DNA of 64,000 nucleotides from Lysinibacillus sp. FSL M8-0337 (GCF_038593855.1 NZ_CP151996.1:3596001-3660000), one strand, 5' to 3'; shown: positions 1 to 8,935, counted from the stretch's first letter. The notes: generated from the sequence alone by a model not told the origin. Numbers and translations are program-made.

Positions 1-380
1 TCTCGGCCAGCATCTACAGCAGGACCCCAAAATGGTTGAGCTCGCATACCTTCGGTGGTTACATAACGACCTAGTTTTGTACTGAAATATGTCCACGGTG
101 TTCTACGGCCATTTCCATTTTCAGCGTAAATGCCAGTGCCGTACTCTACGTAAATTGCATAATGAGCACCAACAGTAACTACCGCGTTGTATTTACCTAA
201 CATCTTCATTTCGATAGAGTCTTTCAAGCTCCCATCATCAAAAGGAGCAAGTGCCTTTGCTTGAGATTGGATAAGCCTTGCTGTTTCATATACAATGTCT
301 GAAATCTTATCTAGTAAACCTTCTTCAAAACGTTGCGCTGCTCTTAAAAATTGGCGACCACTGAATGTGATTTTAGCCAT
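1..380 (-). CDS. HK97-gp10-like head-tail/tail completion protein (partial)
   Basis: The reading frame starts with ATG at 380 and runs off the left end of the window, so only the first 126 or so residues are visible. Residues around 72 to 83 read YAIYVEYGTGIY, the signature of the HK97 gp10-like family of neck or tail-terminator proteins. In SPP1-type phages a protein of this family follows the head-closure protein. The ATG overlaps the stop of the upstream gene (TAATG), which points to translational coupling. Family assignment rests on the motif and the order of neighbours; the C-terminus cannot be seen. Confidence 0.75.
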   Translation of the reverse strand, partial: MAKITFSGRQFLRAAQRFEEGLLDKISDIVYETARLIQSQAKALAPFDDGSLKDSIEMKMLGKYNAVVTVGAHYAIYVEYGTGIYAENGNGRRTPWTYFSTKLGRYVTTEGMRAQPFWGPAVDAGR

Positions 381-700
381 TATACAGTCACCAACTTTAA
401 TGCTACCCGCATGATTTCATGTTGACCGCCTTGATCTTCAGGACGTCCAGCAAATTCGTATATTTCACCTTCATAACGCAATCGCATAGCTGATGTTAAA
501 TCTGTTCGATACGGATAATACATGTACCGTTGTAATGGATTACCAAGTTGTTGTGCATAATACTGCTCTTTGCTTGTTGGTGTATCTACAAATGCCTCAA
601 TGGTATCTACTGGCACCCAATCTGTTTTATGATCTCCTGCACCAACAGAAACTTTTTTCTTTTCAACTACTTCAACTTCATGAGGAAATTCATCGTACAT
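380..700 (-). CDS. Phage head closure / head-tail joining protein
   Basis: A 106-residue protein lying between a connector-type gene and an HK97-gp10-like gene. Its size and position fit the SPP1 gp16-type head closure (stopper) family, which plugs the portal after DNA packaging. The sequence is beta-rich (for example YEGEIYEFAGRPEDQGG), as expected for this small barrel fold. The stop overlaps the next start by one base. The call is mainly positional, backed by size and general sequence character. Confidence 0.6.
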   Translation of the reverse strand: MYDEFPHEVEVVEKKKVSVGAGDHKTDWVPVDTIEAFVDTPTSKEQYYAQQLGNPLQRYMYYPYRTDLTSAMRLRYEGEIYEFAGRPEDQGGQHEIMRVALKLVTV

Positions 701-701
701 A

Positions 702-1034
702 CTACCACCTCAGCTTTCTATAAGGCTTTAACGGCTTATAGACAGTTGCTGGTATCTCATCGGTGTAAGAATAAGCAACCGTACCCATTGAACGACTAAC
801 AAGCCCTATTTTTAATTCAAAGAACTGACAAGCTTTAGCTATAAACAGTTTCATGGCACTCTGCTTTTGCCTGTGAGCATCCTCAGACATATCAAATATG
901 TTATTAGTCCATGAACAGCCAACATCGTATAAAACAGGTGCTAGTGCTGTGTAATGTTCTATACGTTTGGCTGTAGCTTTTTCACCGTTTAGAATAATGA
1001 TTCCGTTGATTTCGTCACTTGTCGGCTCCCACAT
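702..1034 (-). CDS. Phage head-tail connector (adaptor) protein
   Basis: A 110-residue, mostly helical protein in the slot right after the capsid gene, where gp6/gp15-type connector proteins normally sit. Such proteins dock on the portal and prepare the head for tail joining. No diagnostic motif is visible, so the assignment comes from length, helical content and gene order. It overlaps the end of the small basic gene upstream by about 20 bases and stops one base before the head-closure gene. Confidence 0.5.
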   Translation of the reverse strand: MWEPTSDEINGIIILNGEKATAKRIEHYTALAPVLYDVGCSWTNNIFDMSEDAHRQKQSAMKLFIAKACQFFELKIGLVSRSMGTVAYSYTDEIPATVYKPLKPYRKLRW

Positions 1035-1146
1035 CTTCTTTCACCTTCTTAGGTGCTCGTTTTGTTTGAGCTTTTGCCTTTTCTTCCTCTAACTCTTTGG
1101 CTTTTGCAAGCTCTCGTCTACGTCTTTGATAAGCTGTAGCACTCAT
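1015..1146 (-). CDS. Small basic phage protein (43 aa)
   Basis: A short frame starts at ATG 1146 after a GGGGTGAT ribosome-binding site and ends at TGA 1015 to 1017, inside the start of the connector gene. The product begins MSATAYQRRRRELAKAKEL and is almost entirely charged, with alternating Lys/Arg and Glu, so it is probably a single helix. Small lysine-rich proteins of this kind are common between the capsid and connector genes of Firmicutes siphophages. Function is unknown. Confidence 0.6.
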   Translation of the reverse strand: MSATAYQRRRRELAKAKELEEEKAKAQTKRAPKKVKEDVGADK

Positions 1147-1193
1147 ACCATCACCCCTTTACTCAAAAATAAGAGGGGATGCCCCCTCTTGGA

Positions 1194-2159
1194 TTAACCT
1201 AATGTAATTAATGCAACCATACGAATGTCTTTATCTTCATAGACTTTCGACCAGTTAGCAGCTAACTCTAATTCTGTATTTAATGGCGCAGTTCCAGTTA
1301 CAGTAGCATTTGTAAATTTAATACCGCGTGGGTGTAATACAAAGTGTTTACGATTGATAAGAATATCTTCACCGGCTAACTTATCACGATCCGTCTCTGT
1401 TGGTACTTCTGGTGAACCTTCTGCGTAACCAATAGCACCAGCACCAAATAAATACGTCGTATACTTCGTATTTGGCCCCGTTCCTTCTGTTGGTACACCA
1501 TCATCAATAATGATTCGTTTGCCTAAGTAAGCTTTATAAAGTACATTGCCGTTAGCATCTCGTACATCTTCCAGTAACCCTTGTTTCACAAGGTTGAAAT
1601 ATGGAACGCTATGCATAACTAAGCCTGTTAAGACTTCGTGTGCATCCCCTAACTTAGACATCGTATCAACGATTGATGCGCCTGAAATCTTCGCTGCTTC
1701 ACCAGTGCCACCTGTAATGTCATTGACGTGGGTAGATGCAATAGTAGTGAAAGAACCTTTCAAAGTTGAGATTAATGCAGCTTGCATACGACGATTCCAA
1801 TAACTGGCTACTAAATCACCAATTGCTTTCATTGGATCATCGCCTGATAATGTACGAGATAAATCTGTTGCTGACCATGCTTTACCACGGAACAATTGAG
1901 TAGCCATATCTTGTTCCGAAGTAATCTTGTCAGGAGTTAATGCCCAACCTGATTTATCCTCTAGTGATTCATCATCACCACTTAAATCATTCCAATAAGG
2001 CATGTTAAAGTAGCGATTCCCTTTACCTAAACCATCCTTCAATTCTGCCACCGGTGCCACAATACCTGATTGGTAAAGTGCTGATAATTCATTTGTACGT
2101 AGTACCGTGTAAGGGTTAAATACCTCTGGCACGATAACATCTGCAATGCGTGTTGTCAT
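1194..2159 (-). CDS. Phage major capsid protein
   Basis: A 321-residue protein directly downstream of a GP20-type scaffold gene, the standard position of the coat protein. The N-terminus (IADVIVPEVFNPYTVLRTN) and the segment around residues 110 to 135 (KAIGDLVASYWNRRMQAAL) are typical of the gp13-like coat proteins of low-GC Gram-positive siphophages. The fold in this family is HK97-like and forms the icosahedral shell. It is separated from the scaffold gene by 13 bases. Confidence is high for the role and lower for the exact family. Confidence 0.85.
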   Translation of the reverse strand: MTTRIADVIVPEVFNPYTVLRTNELSALYQSGIVAPVAELKDGLGKGNRYFNMPYWNDLSGDDESLEDKSGWALTPDKITSEQDMATQLFRGKAWSATDLSRTLSGDDPMKAIGDLVASYWNRRMQAALISTLKGSFTTIASTHVNDITGGTGEAAKISGASIVDTMSKLGDAHEVLTGLVMHSVPYFNLVKQGLLEDVRDANGNVLYKAYLGKRIIIDDGVPTEGTGPNTKYTTYLFGAGAIGYAEGSPEVPTETDRDKLAGEDILINRKHFVLHPRGIKFTNATVTGTAPLNTELELAANWSKVYEDKDIRMVALITLG

Positions 2160-2172
2160 AAACTATTTCCTC

Positions 2173-2772
2173 CTACTGCCCTGCTAAGGCTTGTAATTGT
2201 TTTGCTTTTTCAGGTTCTTCGCGGAATAAGCGACCTTGCTCTGTAAGATTCCAGTAATCTTTACTAAATGGGTTCTTTACTGGCGGTGTACCTGGTGGGT
2301 TTGGTGGTGTTCTACCTGCTAATCCATCAGGTGTAAATAAGTAATCATCAGATGCTTTTAATGCTGTAAGTTGTTCGTCAAGTCCAAGTAATTTATCACC
2401 ATCTAACTTTATAGCTTCTAAATTCAGATTCGCTCGAACAGCCTTAACATTTTTTGCCTTTGCATCACGCAACGCGCTATCTAATGCATGCTCAAAATCA
2501 CGTTTTTGTAGCTCGGCTTCATGTTCTGCTTTTGTAGTTGCATTTTCTTGCTGTAAACGAGTGATTTCAGTTTGTAACTCTTCATTGCCTGCTGCCTTTG
2601 TCTGTAAAGTTTTTAACTGTGTATCACGTTCAGCAATAGTATCATTTGCTGTTTTAAGTTCCTGTATTTTGTCATCCAAACGCGATTTCGGCACCATCTG
2701 GCCATAACCTTCAATTACTTTATCTGCTTGTTCTTCATTTAAACCTAATGCAATTAAATCTTCTTTTTTCAT
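2173..2772 (-). CDS. Phage scaffold protein (GP20-like)
   Basis: A 199-residue protein starting MKKEDLIALGLNEEQADKV, followed by a long coiled coil from about residue 35 to 110. The C-terminus is proline-rich and then short and charged (NPFSKDYWNLTEQGRLFREEP). This is the layout of the phage minor structural protein GP20 family, which acts as an internal scaffold during prohead assembly. It sits directly upstream of the coat gene. The 119 bases between it and the next upstream gene carry no recognisable feature. Confidence 0.85.
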   Translation of the reverse strand: MKKEDLIALGLNEEQADKVIEGYGQMVPKSRLDDKIQELKTANDTIAERDTQLKTLQTKAAGNEELQTEITRLQQENATTKAEHEAELQKRDFEHALDSALRDAKAKNVKAVRANLNLEAIKLDGDKLLGLDEQLTALKASDDYLFTPDGLAGRTPPNPPGTPPVKNPFSKDYWNLTEQGRLFREEPEKAKQLQALAGQ

Positions 2773-2891
2773 GTGTTTATCCTCCTATTTCGCATTATCG
2801 TAGTACGCACGATAGGGTTAGAAACTTGTTCTTTAACGTCTGCAAGCTCGAAAAAGACGAAAAAGGCATAATAAAAAGCCGTCAGTGACGA

Positions 2892-3134
2892 CTAGATTTC
2901 TTCGATATTTTCAGCCACGATTGCCATCGTAATGTCACTTTGGATATGCGACAACAGATATTGACGTTCACTTACATCAGCGCCAGCATAGCCAGTTAAT
3001 ACTTCTCCGTTAGAAGAATGTTCTGCAGCTAATGCTATGTTCTTGAGTTCACCGTTTTTAGCTAACTCAAGAACTTGTTCGATTACATCTACAATTTGGG
3101 CTTGTGGTGTGCTAATTCTTGTGATCTTCGCCAT
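2892..3134 (-). CDS. Hypothetical phage protein (80 aa)
   Basis: A small protein between the minor head protein and the scaffold gene. It is acidic and has no membrane segment or recognised motif. Part of it (SERQYLLSHIQSDITMAIV) is predicted to be helical. Similar-sized orphans often occupy this slot in SPP1- and A118-like phages. Function is unknown, but the good ribosome-binding site and the tight packing with neighbours (4 bases from the upstream stop) support it as a gene. Confidence 0.6.
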   Translation of the reverse strand: MAKITRISTPQAQIVDVIEQVLELAKNGELKNIALAAEHSSNGEVLTGYAGADVSERQYLLSHIQSDITMAIVAENIEEI

Positions 3135-3138
3135 TTAA

Positions 3139-4158
3139 TCAACTCTCTCCACTAAAATGTTTTCGCCACTCTTCATAACTCATAAACGGCACGGTAACAG
3201 AAGGTGGTTTTACTTGTTTGTACGCTTTGTTGAAAGCTTGCCTGTAAGTTAGCCCTAAGTCAGACATATAAGCATCAATACGAGCTGCTAATTTCTTTTG
3301 GTAAGTGTCATCCATATAGTCTTTGCCCCGCCTGTATTCAGGAAGCTTTCCATTAACCATAAAAATCGTATGGCAACGACATTGTATATCCATCGATGCA
3401 ACACCCCAAAGTCTCGGAGCTTTCGATTTCCACTTACCATAGTGATAGTATCCATCTTTGTCTGCTTTCTGCCCGTCTAGCTTTCTATGAGACTTACGAA
3501 CCCTTGTATCAAGTGAGGACATCCATATCTTTGTTAGTCGTGCTGTTTTACTTGCTTGTTCTTCTACAGCCAAATCAGCTTGTGACCTTACTCGGCCACC
3601 CTCTGTACGAGCAACAAGGATTGCTTTCTTCCTTGTCCATCCCATAGCATTTTCAATTCTAATAGCCATATCTGTGTAACTTTCACCAGCTTGTAAACTC
3701 TGCGCTATCTCGATGTTTAACCGCCTGATAATTTCATCCCGATGATCTTCAAATATCTTTGGAAGTGTTAAAAACTCAACTGGATTTGTTAACGCTGCTT
3801 GAATCACTTCAACGGAAGGTATTTTAAAGCCCATTTCTTCACCTGTAGACTGCTGCAATAAATATGCCATCATCAGATAACGCTCAATATACAAACGTTC
3901 CTCCGACTCTCGTATGAGTTTTATGATTGCTTTATAGTCAGCATTGAGCTGTTGGGCTATAAGCTTCATTTCTTGATTGAAACGATTGTACTTATTAACA
4001 TCAGTCCAAGTAGCTTGACCGTTCTTACCAAACTTGCGATGCATCTCTAACATTTGAGCAAGTATCGACTTTAAACGCTTGTTAAAGACCACTTCAATGT
4101 CTTTCTCAGCCTTCGATTCCAACTCATCTAGGATTTTATTAATCTCTTGTTGATTCAT
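3139..4158 (-). CDS. Phage minor head protein, SPP1 gp7 / Mu gpF-like
   Basis: A 339-residue protein with a helical N-terminal half. The C-terminal part is characteristic: ARTEGGRVRSQADLA near residues 183 to 197, then KIWMSSLDTRVRKSHRKLDGQ, and a Cys-rich CRCH near residue 262. These are the hallmarks of the phage head morphogenesis (SPP1 gp7 / Mu gpF) family, which enters the prohead with the portal and helps DNA exit. It starts 4 bases inside the end of the portal gene (ATGA overlap), as is usual. Confidence 0.88.
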   Translation of the reverse strand: MNQQEINKILDELESKAEKDIEVVFNKRLKSILAQMLEMHRKFGKNGQATWTDVNKYNRFNQEMKLIAQQLNADYKAIIKLIRESEERLYIERYLMMAYLLQQSTGEEMGFKIPSVEVIQAALTNPVEFLTLPKIFEDHRDEIIRRLNIEIAQSLQAGESYTDMAIRIENAMGWTRKKAILVARTEGGRVRSQADLAVEEQASKTARLTKIWMSSLDTRVRKSHRKLDGQKADKDGYYHYGKWKSKAPRLWGVASMDIQCRCHTIFMVNGKLPEYRRGKDYMDDTYQKKLAARIDAYMSDLGLTYRQAFNKAYKQVKPPSVTVPFMSYEEWRKHFSGES

Positions 4159-5561
4159 GTTTCATCCTCTGCATCTTCATCCAATGGCTCTAAATCTTTA
4201 CCATACAATTTCTCTTCACGTGCCATTCGTTCTTCTTCTTGAGCAGCATCTTTCACCCAAGGATGATTTTCACGAATTGTTGCCTTTGAAATGATACCGT
4301 CACTGTTACGTGCCATTTGAATGATTTCAGCTTCGTTAGTAAGAAGAAGTTTATTAAAAGTAAATGTCACGTCACGAGAATCAAATTGACCCTTCTTAGC
4401 AAGCTCACAATATGTTTGAATGAACCACATAAATTCACGCAATGACAATGTAGCTTTACGTTCAAACATTGATGCTTTCATGTCTAACAAAGAGTATAAA
4501 TTCTCCAATGCCACTCCCGAAGGTGCATTTCCAATTATATCTGGTGAAGGGTTAACCCCTTGCCCGAACATAAAGACATTCTCTTTTAGTGTATCGCTCT
4601 GCGTCTTGTAAGCTTCAACTGGAACTTCTGCACGAATTGTATCAATACCACCGTTATCGTCTAAATTGACTGCTTTGTAACGTTTGAGGTTTAGCATAAA
4701 TTCTGCCAAAGACTCACCTTCATACCCTCGTAAAGCAAAAATAAGTGCCTGCATATCCAGTAGCGTGTTTTGTGCATCTGACACAAGCAAGTCGTAATTA
4801 TCAACAATCTCTTTATAAAAATGCAGATCACTTAATTCCTCATCGTTGTTCGAAAAACAAATAAACGGAACCTTTCCCCAACCCATTCCTGAAACACCTT
4901 CAGCATCAGTAAAATGCGGAGCTGGATTCACTTCAACATTTGCATCCAATGTTAATTCACCATTTATCATTTCGTAGTAAGTAACAGTTTCATCATTATA
5001 TACTTCGAATTTAATAATTTTTTCACTCAATGGATAAAATCGAATGCCAACTATTAACCTCTTGCGTTTACTGTAATCATAAATAGGAATAAAGTTTTCG
5101 GCAGGCACAACCATGTAATCGAAATCGCCATCTTCATTCACAAACACATGCAGCCATTCTTTGCCCTTATTACTAGCGCCTTTGACAATCTCTGTGATTG
5201 TATCCTCCCACTGCTCTCCGATGATTTCCTCTAGCAATTTTAGCTGTTGTTTATTATCACTTTTACTACCAAACACCATTGGCTCTCCTACTAGGTAGGA
5301 AACCTTCTGGTCTACTAAAATTTTATGAAAACCTGAAGGGATTTTAGAGTTGATTGCATCCTCATCAACTACTTTCCTTTCGTCCTGATATGTGTAAATA
5401 TTACGTTTGTTAATGTCATTATTGACTTGATAATACTTTACACCTTCAACCATTTTAGACGTATCAAAGTTATCGTATAACTCTTTGATTTCATCTGTGG
5501 CTTTAGGAGCATTATTGTTGATATGCTCATTTAACTCTTCTGTATGTGTTTTTTGAAACAT
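4155..5561 (-). CDS. Phage portal protein, SPP1 gp6-like
   Basis: A 468-residue protein between the terminase and the gp7-like gene. Features of the SPP1 gp6 portal family are visible: an N-terminal helical region ending in KVSYLVGEPMVF, a central wing and clip region, and ASMFERKATLSLREFMWF near residues 360 to 377 in the stem/crown part. The tail is acidic (DLEPLDEDAEDET). The portal forms the dodecameric channel at one vertex and is the docking site for the terminase motor. Confidence 0.9.
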   Translation of the reverse strand: MFQKTHTEELNEHINNNAPKATDEIKELYDNFDTSKMVEGVKYYQVNNDINKRNIYTYQDERKVVDEDAINSKIPSGFHKILVDQKVSYLVGEPMVFGSKSDNKQQLKLLEEIIGEQWEDTITEIVKGASNKGKEWLHVFVNEDGDFDYMVVPAENFIPIYDYSKRKRLIVGIRFYPLSEKIIKFEVYNDETVTYYEMINGELTLDANVEVNPAPHFTDAEGVSGMGWGKVPFICFSNNDEELSDLHFYKEIVDNYDLLVSDAQNTLLDMQALIFALRGYEGESLAEFMLNLKRYKAVNLDDNGGIDTIRAEVPVEAYKTQSDTLKENVFMFGQGVNPSPDIIGNAPSGVALENLYSLLDMKASMFERKATLSLREFMWFIQTYCELAKKGQFDSRDVTFTFNKLLLTNEAEIIQMARNSDGIISKATIRENHPWVKDAAQEEERMAREEKLYGKDLEPLDEDAEDET

Positions 5562-5575
5562 TGTTTCACCTTCTT

Positions 5576-6847
5576 CTATTTCAATATTCTCATGCCTTTA
5601 GATGACTTCATATCACGCTCGAATGCATAACGAGTGGCATCGATTGCATGATTTTCCTTATCCTCTAATCGTGGAATCGGATTACCATCCTTATGTGTTT
5701 GATAGTCAATATTCTCAAACTCTCGTGCAATATTCGGTGTTCGTTTAGGATCAATGCAGATGAAGTCTAAATCATCTAACCATTCCTCACCATACTGGAC
5801 ACTATCAGGCCCTTTCTTAGCAGCCTTTATTCGTTTAATATCATGATCGTTTTTTAACTCTGCTATGGACTTAGGTTCAGCACTATCAGCATAAATTTCA
5901 TCTGATTGATACCCTTTTCGTTGTAGTTGTTTCGCAAATTCTCTATTGCTTATTTTCACACCGTAAATTTCATCGACAGCATAAATACCATTTTTCTTTT
6001 TGTCATAATGCCAACGTACAAATGCCAGCGGATCAGTAGCATACCCAAAGTCAACACCATTACGGATATTGTCAAAGGCTGCAACCATTTCATCAGTAAT
6101 CGAACCTTTTTCAATTTGTAGGTTATCAAACGGCACAACACCACTCCCTATCGCTTCACCAAGATATTCCCATCTATACCGTAATTCATTGCGCTGTTTG
6201 GCTGCCTCTGCTTCCTCGATAAACTGTTTTGAGATAAAAGGGTTATCAAGGTAAGTTGACTTATGAACAAATGTGTTATCAGGCTGAAATGAACTCTCAT
6301 ACTTTTTGTTCACCCAGGACTGTTTACGCTTCGGTGGGTTATATGTGTAAAAAAACTTATAAAAAAGACCATTCTCAAGCTCACCACGTAGTAATGAGTT
6401 GGTAATGGTCGTTACTTCTTCTTCTGTCTTAAATTCAGCTAATTCCTCTAGCCAAGCCAGCGCAAATGGAAAGTTGGCACTCTTTAATGATTTAATTCGA
6501 GTAGGATCTTGTGCACCACGGAAAATCATGTAGTTACCACGCGGAATATAAGTTATCCGCATAGGTGACTTATTGATTTTAAAGAGATGCGAAACACCTT
6601 GCTCGTTAATGGCCCACTTCATTTGCTCAAATATAGATGTCTCAATGGTATTATCCACTTTACGTATGCCTACAGCGTTAACAGCGTATCTCATAAGCAA
6701 TTGTACAATGATATGCGCTATGTCTGATGATTTACCAGAACCACGACCGCCCTTACACACAACGTTTAAAATATCGGATGCAATGGAGGCTTTCCATACC
6801 GGATGAAATGCTGGTGGTATCAATTCAGATAGTTTTTTAACCGTCAT
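5576..6847 (-). CDS. Terminase large subunit (packaging ATPase/nuclease)
   Basis: The protein of about 423 residues carries a Walker A loop GGRGSGKS near residues 33 to 40 and a Walker B-like LAWLEELAEF. The C-terminal nuclease acidic residues sit in VDFGYATDP, IYADSAEP and HAIDATRYA. This is the PBSX/SPP1-type terminase that cuts and pumps phage DNA into the prohead. I chose ATG 6847 because a GTGGTGAT ribosome-binding site lies just upstream; an in-frame GTG lies at 6859. It overlaps the end of the small subunit gene by 11 bases. Confidence 0.92.
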   Translation of the reverse strand: MTVKKLSELIPPAFHPVWKASIASDILNVVCKGGRGSGKSSDIAHIIVQLLMRYAVNAVGIRKVDNTIETSIFEQMKWAINEQGVSHLFKINKSPMRITYIPRGNYMIFRGAQDPTRIKSLKSANFPFALAWLEELAEFKTEEEVTTITNSLLRGELENGLFYKFFYTYNPPKRKQSWVNKKYESSFQPDNTFVHKSTYLDNPFISKQFIEEAEAAKQRNELRYRWEYLGEAIGSGVVPFDNLQIEKGSITDEMVAAFDNIRNGVDFGYATDPLAFVRWHYDKKKNGIYAVDEIYGVKISNREFAKQLQRKGYQSDEIYADSAEPKSIAELKNDHDIKRIKAAKKGPDSVQYGEEWLDDLDFICIDPKRTPNIAREFENIDYQTHKDGNPIPRLEDKENHAIDATRYAFERDMKSSKGMRILK

Positions 6848-7301
6848 TGTTATCACCACTTATGTCATCAACAAATACAGGAGTAACATTTGCGTTAATC
6901 TCTTGTTTATCAATCCATAGGCCATGTCGTTTCCCTATTAGTTCAGCAGCTCTTATTCGCTCGGTCATCGTAGGAGGCATATTTTCTTCAATCTTTTGTA
7001 CCCCAACATCTATACTTCTCAACGTTGCAGCAGTTGCATCACCGCGAAGAATAGCCGTCAATGTTTCTAATACTTCTTGCTGGTCAGCTACTCGCTCGGA
7101 TTTCAATTCCTCCATGCGTTCATCTATATAAGCTTTAACGTTAGCATTTGTTAGCAATCTACTTCCATTAGCTCTCGCTGTCGCTTCTTTCTTAACATTA
7201 GGATACGCCTTCAAATATGCATCTGTAGCATTTCCTAGTTCAATATAATAATCAGCAAACGCTTGTTGCTTTACTGTTAATTTACGTTCAATCAATGGCA
7301 T
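6837..7301 (-). CDS. Terminase small subunit
   Basis: A protein of about 154 residues starting LTVKQQAFADYYIELGNATDAYLKAYPNV... in its recognisable part. This is the N-terminal helix-turn-helix of the Terminase_2 family, which recognises the packaging site. The C-terminal part is helical and likely mediates oligomerisation. The start is ambiguous. ATG 7301 sits almost on the ribosome-binding site, while TTG 7295 lies five bases after GGGGGTGAT and is at least as likely. The gene follows the terminator of the Kiwa-like unit. Confidence 0.85.
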   Translation of the reverse strand: MPLIERKLTVKQQAFADYYIELGNATDAYLKAYPNVKKEATARANGSRLLTNANVKAYIDERMEELKSERVADQQEVLETLTAILRGDATAATLRSIDVGVQKIEENMPPTMTERIRAAELIGKRHGLWIDKQEINANVTPVFVDDISGDNNDG

Positions 7302-7334
7302 CACCCCCATTATGCTAGTTGCTTTATAAATACT

Positions 7335-7364
7335 AAAAAGCCACACCTTGTTAGATGTGACCTT
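7335..7364. terminator. Bidirectional terminator after the Kiwa-like membrane protein gene
   Basis: A stem of about nine pairs (two wobble) is formed by AAAGCCACA and TGTGACCTT, with T-runs on both sides (TTTTT on the minus strand, TTATTTTTT on the plus strand). It overlaps the stop codon of the membrane-protein gene. It closes the cargo transcript just before terS. Confidence 0.6.
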
Positions 7365-7893
7365 ATTTTTTATTTATCAAGAATACTTTATTTCCTAATT
7401 TTTTCACTTGAACGTGCGATTTATTATTTATTTTATCTGCACCCTTCTTGGAAATTATAATTTTTTTATTCTCATCTTGATAAACGTTAAATCCTGTAAA
7501 TTTAAAAAGAACGTTCAGATAGAATTGGTTCTCACTTACATAAAAAACTCCCATAACCACAAATAAAATCAAATTAACAATTATTGAATTAATATCATTC
7601 TCTTTAAGCGTAGTAAGGGGGACAATATACGTAATGAAGTAGGATAAAATTTCGCTATTAGCACTTTCTACGCTTCCAAAGTTTTCTTCTCTGTTCATTT
7701 TGCAAAATAAAAAATACAAGAAAGATACGATTGATACAACTATTAGCCCCATCAAAACAGAATATGCTATTCTGTGATCGACTATATTAGACTTTAAACT
7801 TTTATCGAAATCAGAAAATTGTACCATTAAAATAATATATAAGGGTAAAAAAGATGAAATGAACAGAAGACCTTTATAGGCGTTAGTTAACAT
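7363..7893 (-). CDS. Four-helix membrane protein, KwaA-like partner of the DUF4868 protein
   Basis: A 176-residue protein with four likely membrane segments at about residues 7 to 26, 43 to 64, 82 to 100 and 105 to 125. A basic, soluble C-terminal tail follows (KKIIISKKGADKINNK). KwaA of the Kiwa anti-phage system is a four-helix inner-membrane protein encoded beside KwaB (DUF4868), so topology and partnership match. It lies 28 bases after the KwaB-like gene on the same strand. Codon use is AT-rich compared with the packaging genes. Homology to KwaA is inferred from topology, size and neighbour, not from a clear motif. Confidence 0.55.
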   Translation of the reverse strand: MLTNAYKGLLFISSFLPLYIILMVQFSDFDKSLKSNIVDHRIAYSVLMGLIVVSIVSFLYFLFCKMNREENFGSVESANSEILSYFITYIVPLTTLKENDINSIIVNLILFVVMGVFYVSENQFYLNVLFKFTGFNVYQDENKKIIISKKGADKINNKSHVQVKKLGNKVFLINKK

Positions 7894-7921
7894 TACTTCT
7901 CACCCTTTCCCCATTTAAGGC

Positions 7922-8842
7922 TTAATTATTATAATCATCGACACCCTTCCTATTTGCTAAGACTGTTTTATAATATGCGTCTCTTATCAACATGGTGATA
8001 TCACTTAGTTGTTCTCGGCCCTCATAAATAATTTTATTACTACTTTCATCAAAATTAATGTTGAGGTCAAACTCTTCGATTACTTCAGGTACATTTTCGT
8101 AGTTTGCCTGAAATAATTGGAGGATAGCCGGATTATAATGTATTTTAGTTAACCTTCTAGTCACCCTCGCATCTTCTAAAGAATCATCAACAAATTCCTC
8201 AAAATTATCAAAAACGTTAAAGCCTCTAAGTTCTTCTAAAACCAATTGTGCATTTTCTGCAAATTTCTCTCTTAAGTTGAAAATACGCTCAGCTGAAATA
8301 TGCGCAAAAAATGCAATCTCATCCTCATAAGCTATTGCGTCTATAAAATTATCAACTCCGATTAACTCTGAGTCTAAAACATCATACTCATTACGGATTT
8401 TTTGTAACCAAAATCCTTTTCTAAGTTTTTTCATTTTTGTATTTCTTCTAAAAAGATATAAGTATTTAACATCTTCGTTATCGTTATTTATGCGTAACCT
8501 ATGGATTAAAAAACTTATATCCTCTATAGGTAATTCCTCTTGAACAACATTTTCAAACAGATCGATTACTTCATGGAAATTCCCAGTGTATTCTTGTGGA
8601 CACACTGAAAAGGTACCAGGTTCCTGTCCACTAGGGTTAAAGTCCGCTGGTATCAATTCATCCTTTATAAAGCCTCTTACGGTATTTAAAAAAATGTCCA
8701 TTAGTTTCTCTTGAACCTCATTTGAAACTGTTGGATTAAATGCTTCATAGTTTAGCCCTCTTTTACTGACAAACAAAACTGAAAGTCTCCCTTGAGGGTC
8801 AGGATGAGCCTCAATAATATTTTCAACATCTCTAAGATTCAT
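7922..8842 (-). CDS. KwaB-like (DUF4868) anti-phage protein
   Basis: A 306-residue soluble protein that I recognise as DUF4868. It has LYLFRRNTKMKKLRKGFW near residues 127 to 144 and IGVDNFIDAIAYEDEIAF at 161 to 178. It also has AERIFNL at 184 to 190, RVTRRLTKIHYNP at 226 to 238 and the C-terminal AYYKTV. KwaB proteins of the Kiwa defence system have this domain; reports describe KwaB as the DNA-binding arm that blocks phage replication or late transcription after membrane sensing by KwaA. The gene has its own promoter and a GGGGGA ribosome-binding site, and is followed by the membrane-protein gene. In known Kiwa loci kwaA comes first, so the order here is reversed. Confidence 0.72.
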   Translation of the reverse strand: MNLRDVENIIEAHPDPQGRLSVLFVSKRGLNYEAFNPTVSNEVQEKLMDIFLNTVRGFIKDELIPADFNPSGQEPGTFSVCPQEYTGNFHEVIDLFENVVQEELPIEDISFLIHRLRINNDNEDVKYLYLFRRNTKMKKLRKGFWLQKIRNEYDVLDSELIGVDNFIDAIAYEDEIAFFAHISAERIFNLREKFAENAQLVLEELRGFNVFDNFEEFVDDSLEDARVTRRLTKIHYNPAILQLFQANYENVPEVIEEFDLNINFDESSNKIIYEGREQLSDITMLIRDAYYKTVLANRKGVDDYNN

Positions 8843-8880
8843 AATTATATCCCCCTAAATTATCGACAATTTTATACAAA

Positions 8881-8908
8881 ATTATACGCGATATTCCAAA
8901 GGAATCAA
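8881..8908 (-). promoter_or_regulatory. Promoter of the Kiwa-like operon
   Basis: On the minus strand TTGATT (8903 to 8908) is followed after 16 bases by a perfect TATAAT (8881 to 8886), about 40 bases before the KwaB-like start. This gives the cargo genes expression independent of phage early or late promoters. A weaker promoter-like pair (TTTACT at 8961 to 8966 and TAGAAT at 8937 to 8942, 18-base spacer) lies further upstream. Confidence 0.6.
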
Positions 8909-8921
8909 CCAAATGCACTAC

Positions 8922-8935
8922 AGAACTTACGTTCT
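8922..8935. promoter_or_regulatory. LexA/DinR-like palindrome upstream of the Kiwa-like operon
   Basis: AGAACGTAAGTTCT on the minus strand contains GAAC-N4-GTTC, the core of the Bacillus LexA (DinR) box; 11 of 14 positions fit CGAACRNRYGTTYC. It lies just behind the main promoter and directly after the -10 of the weaker upstream promoter, where a repressor would act. Confidence 0.4.
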
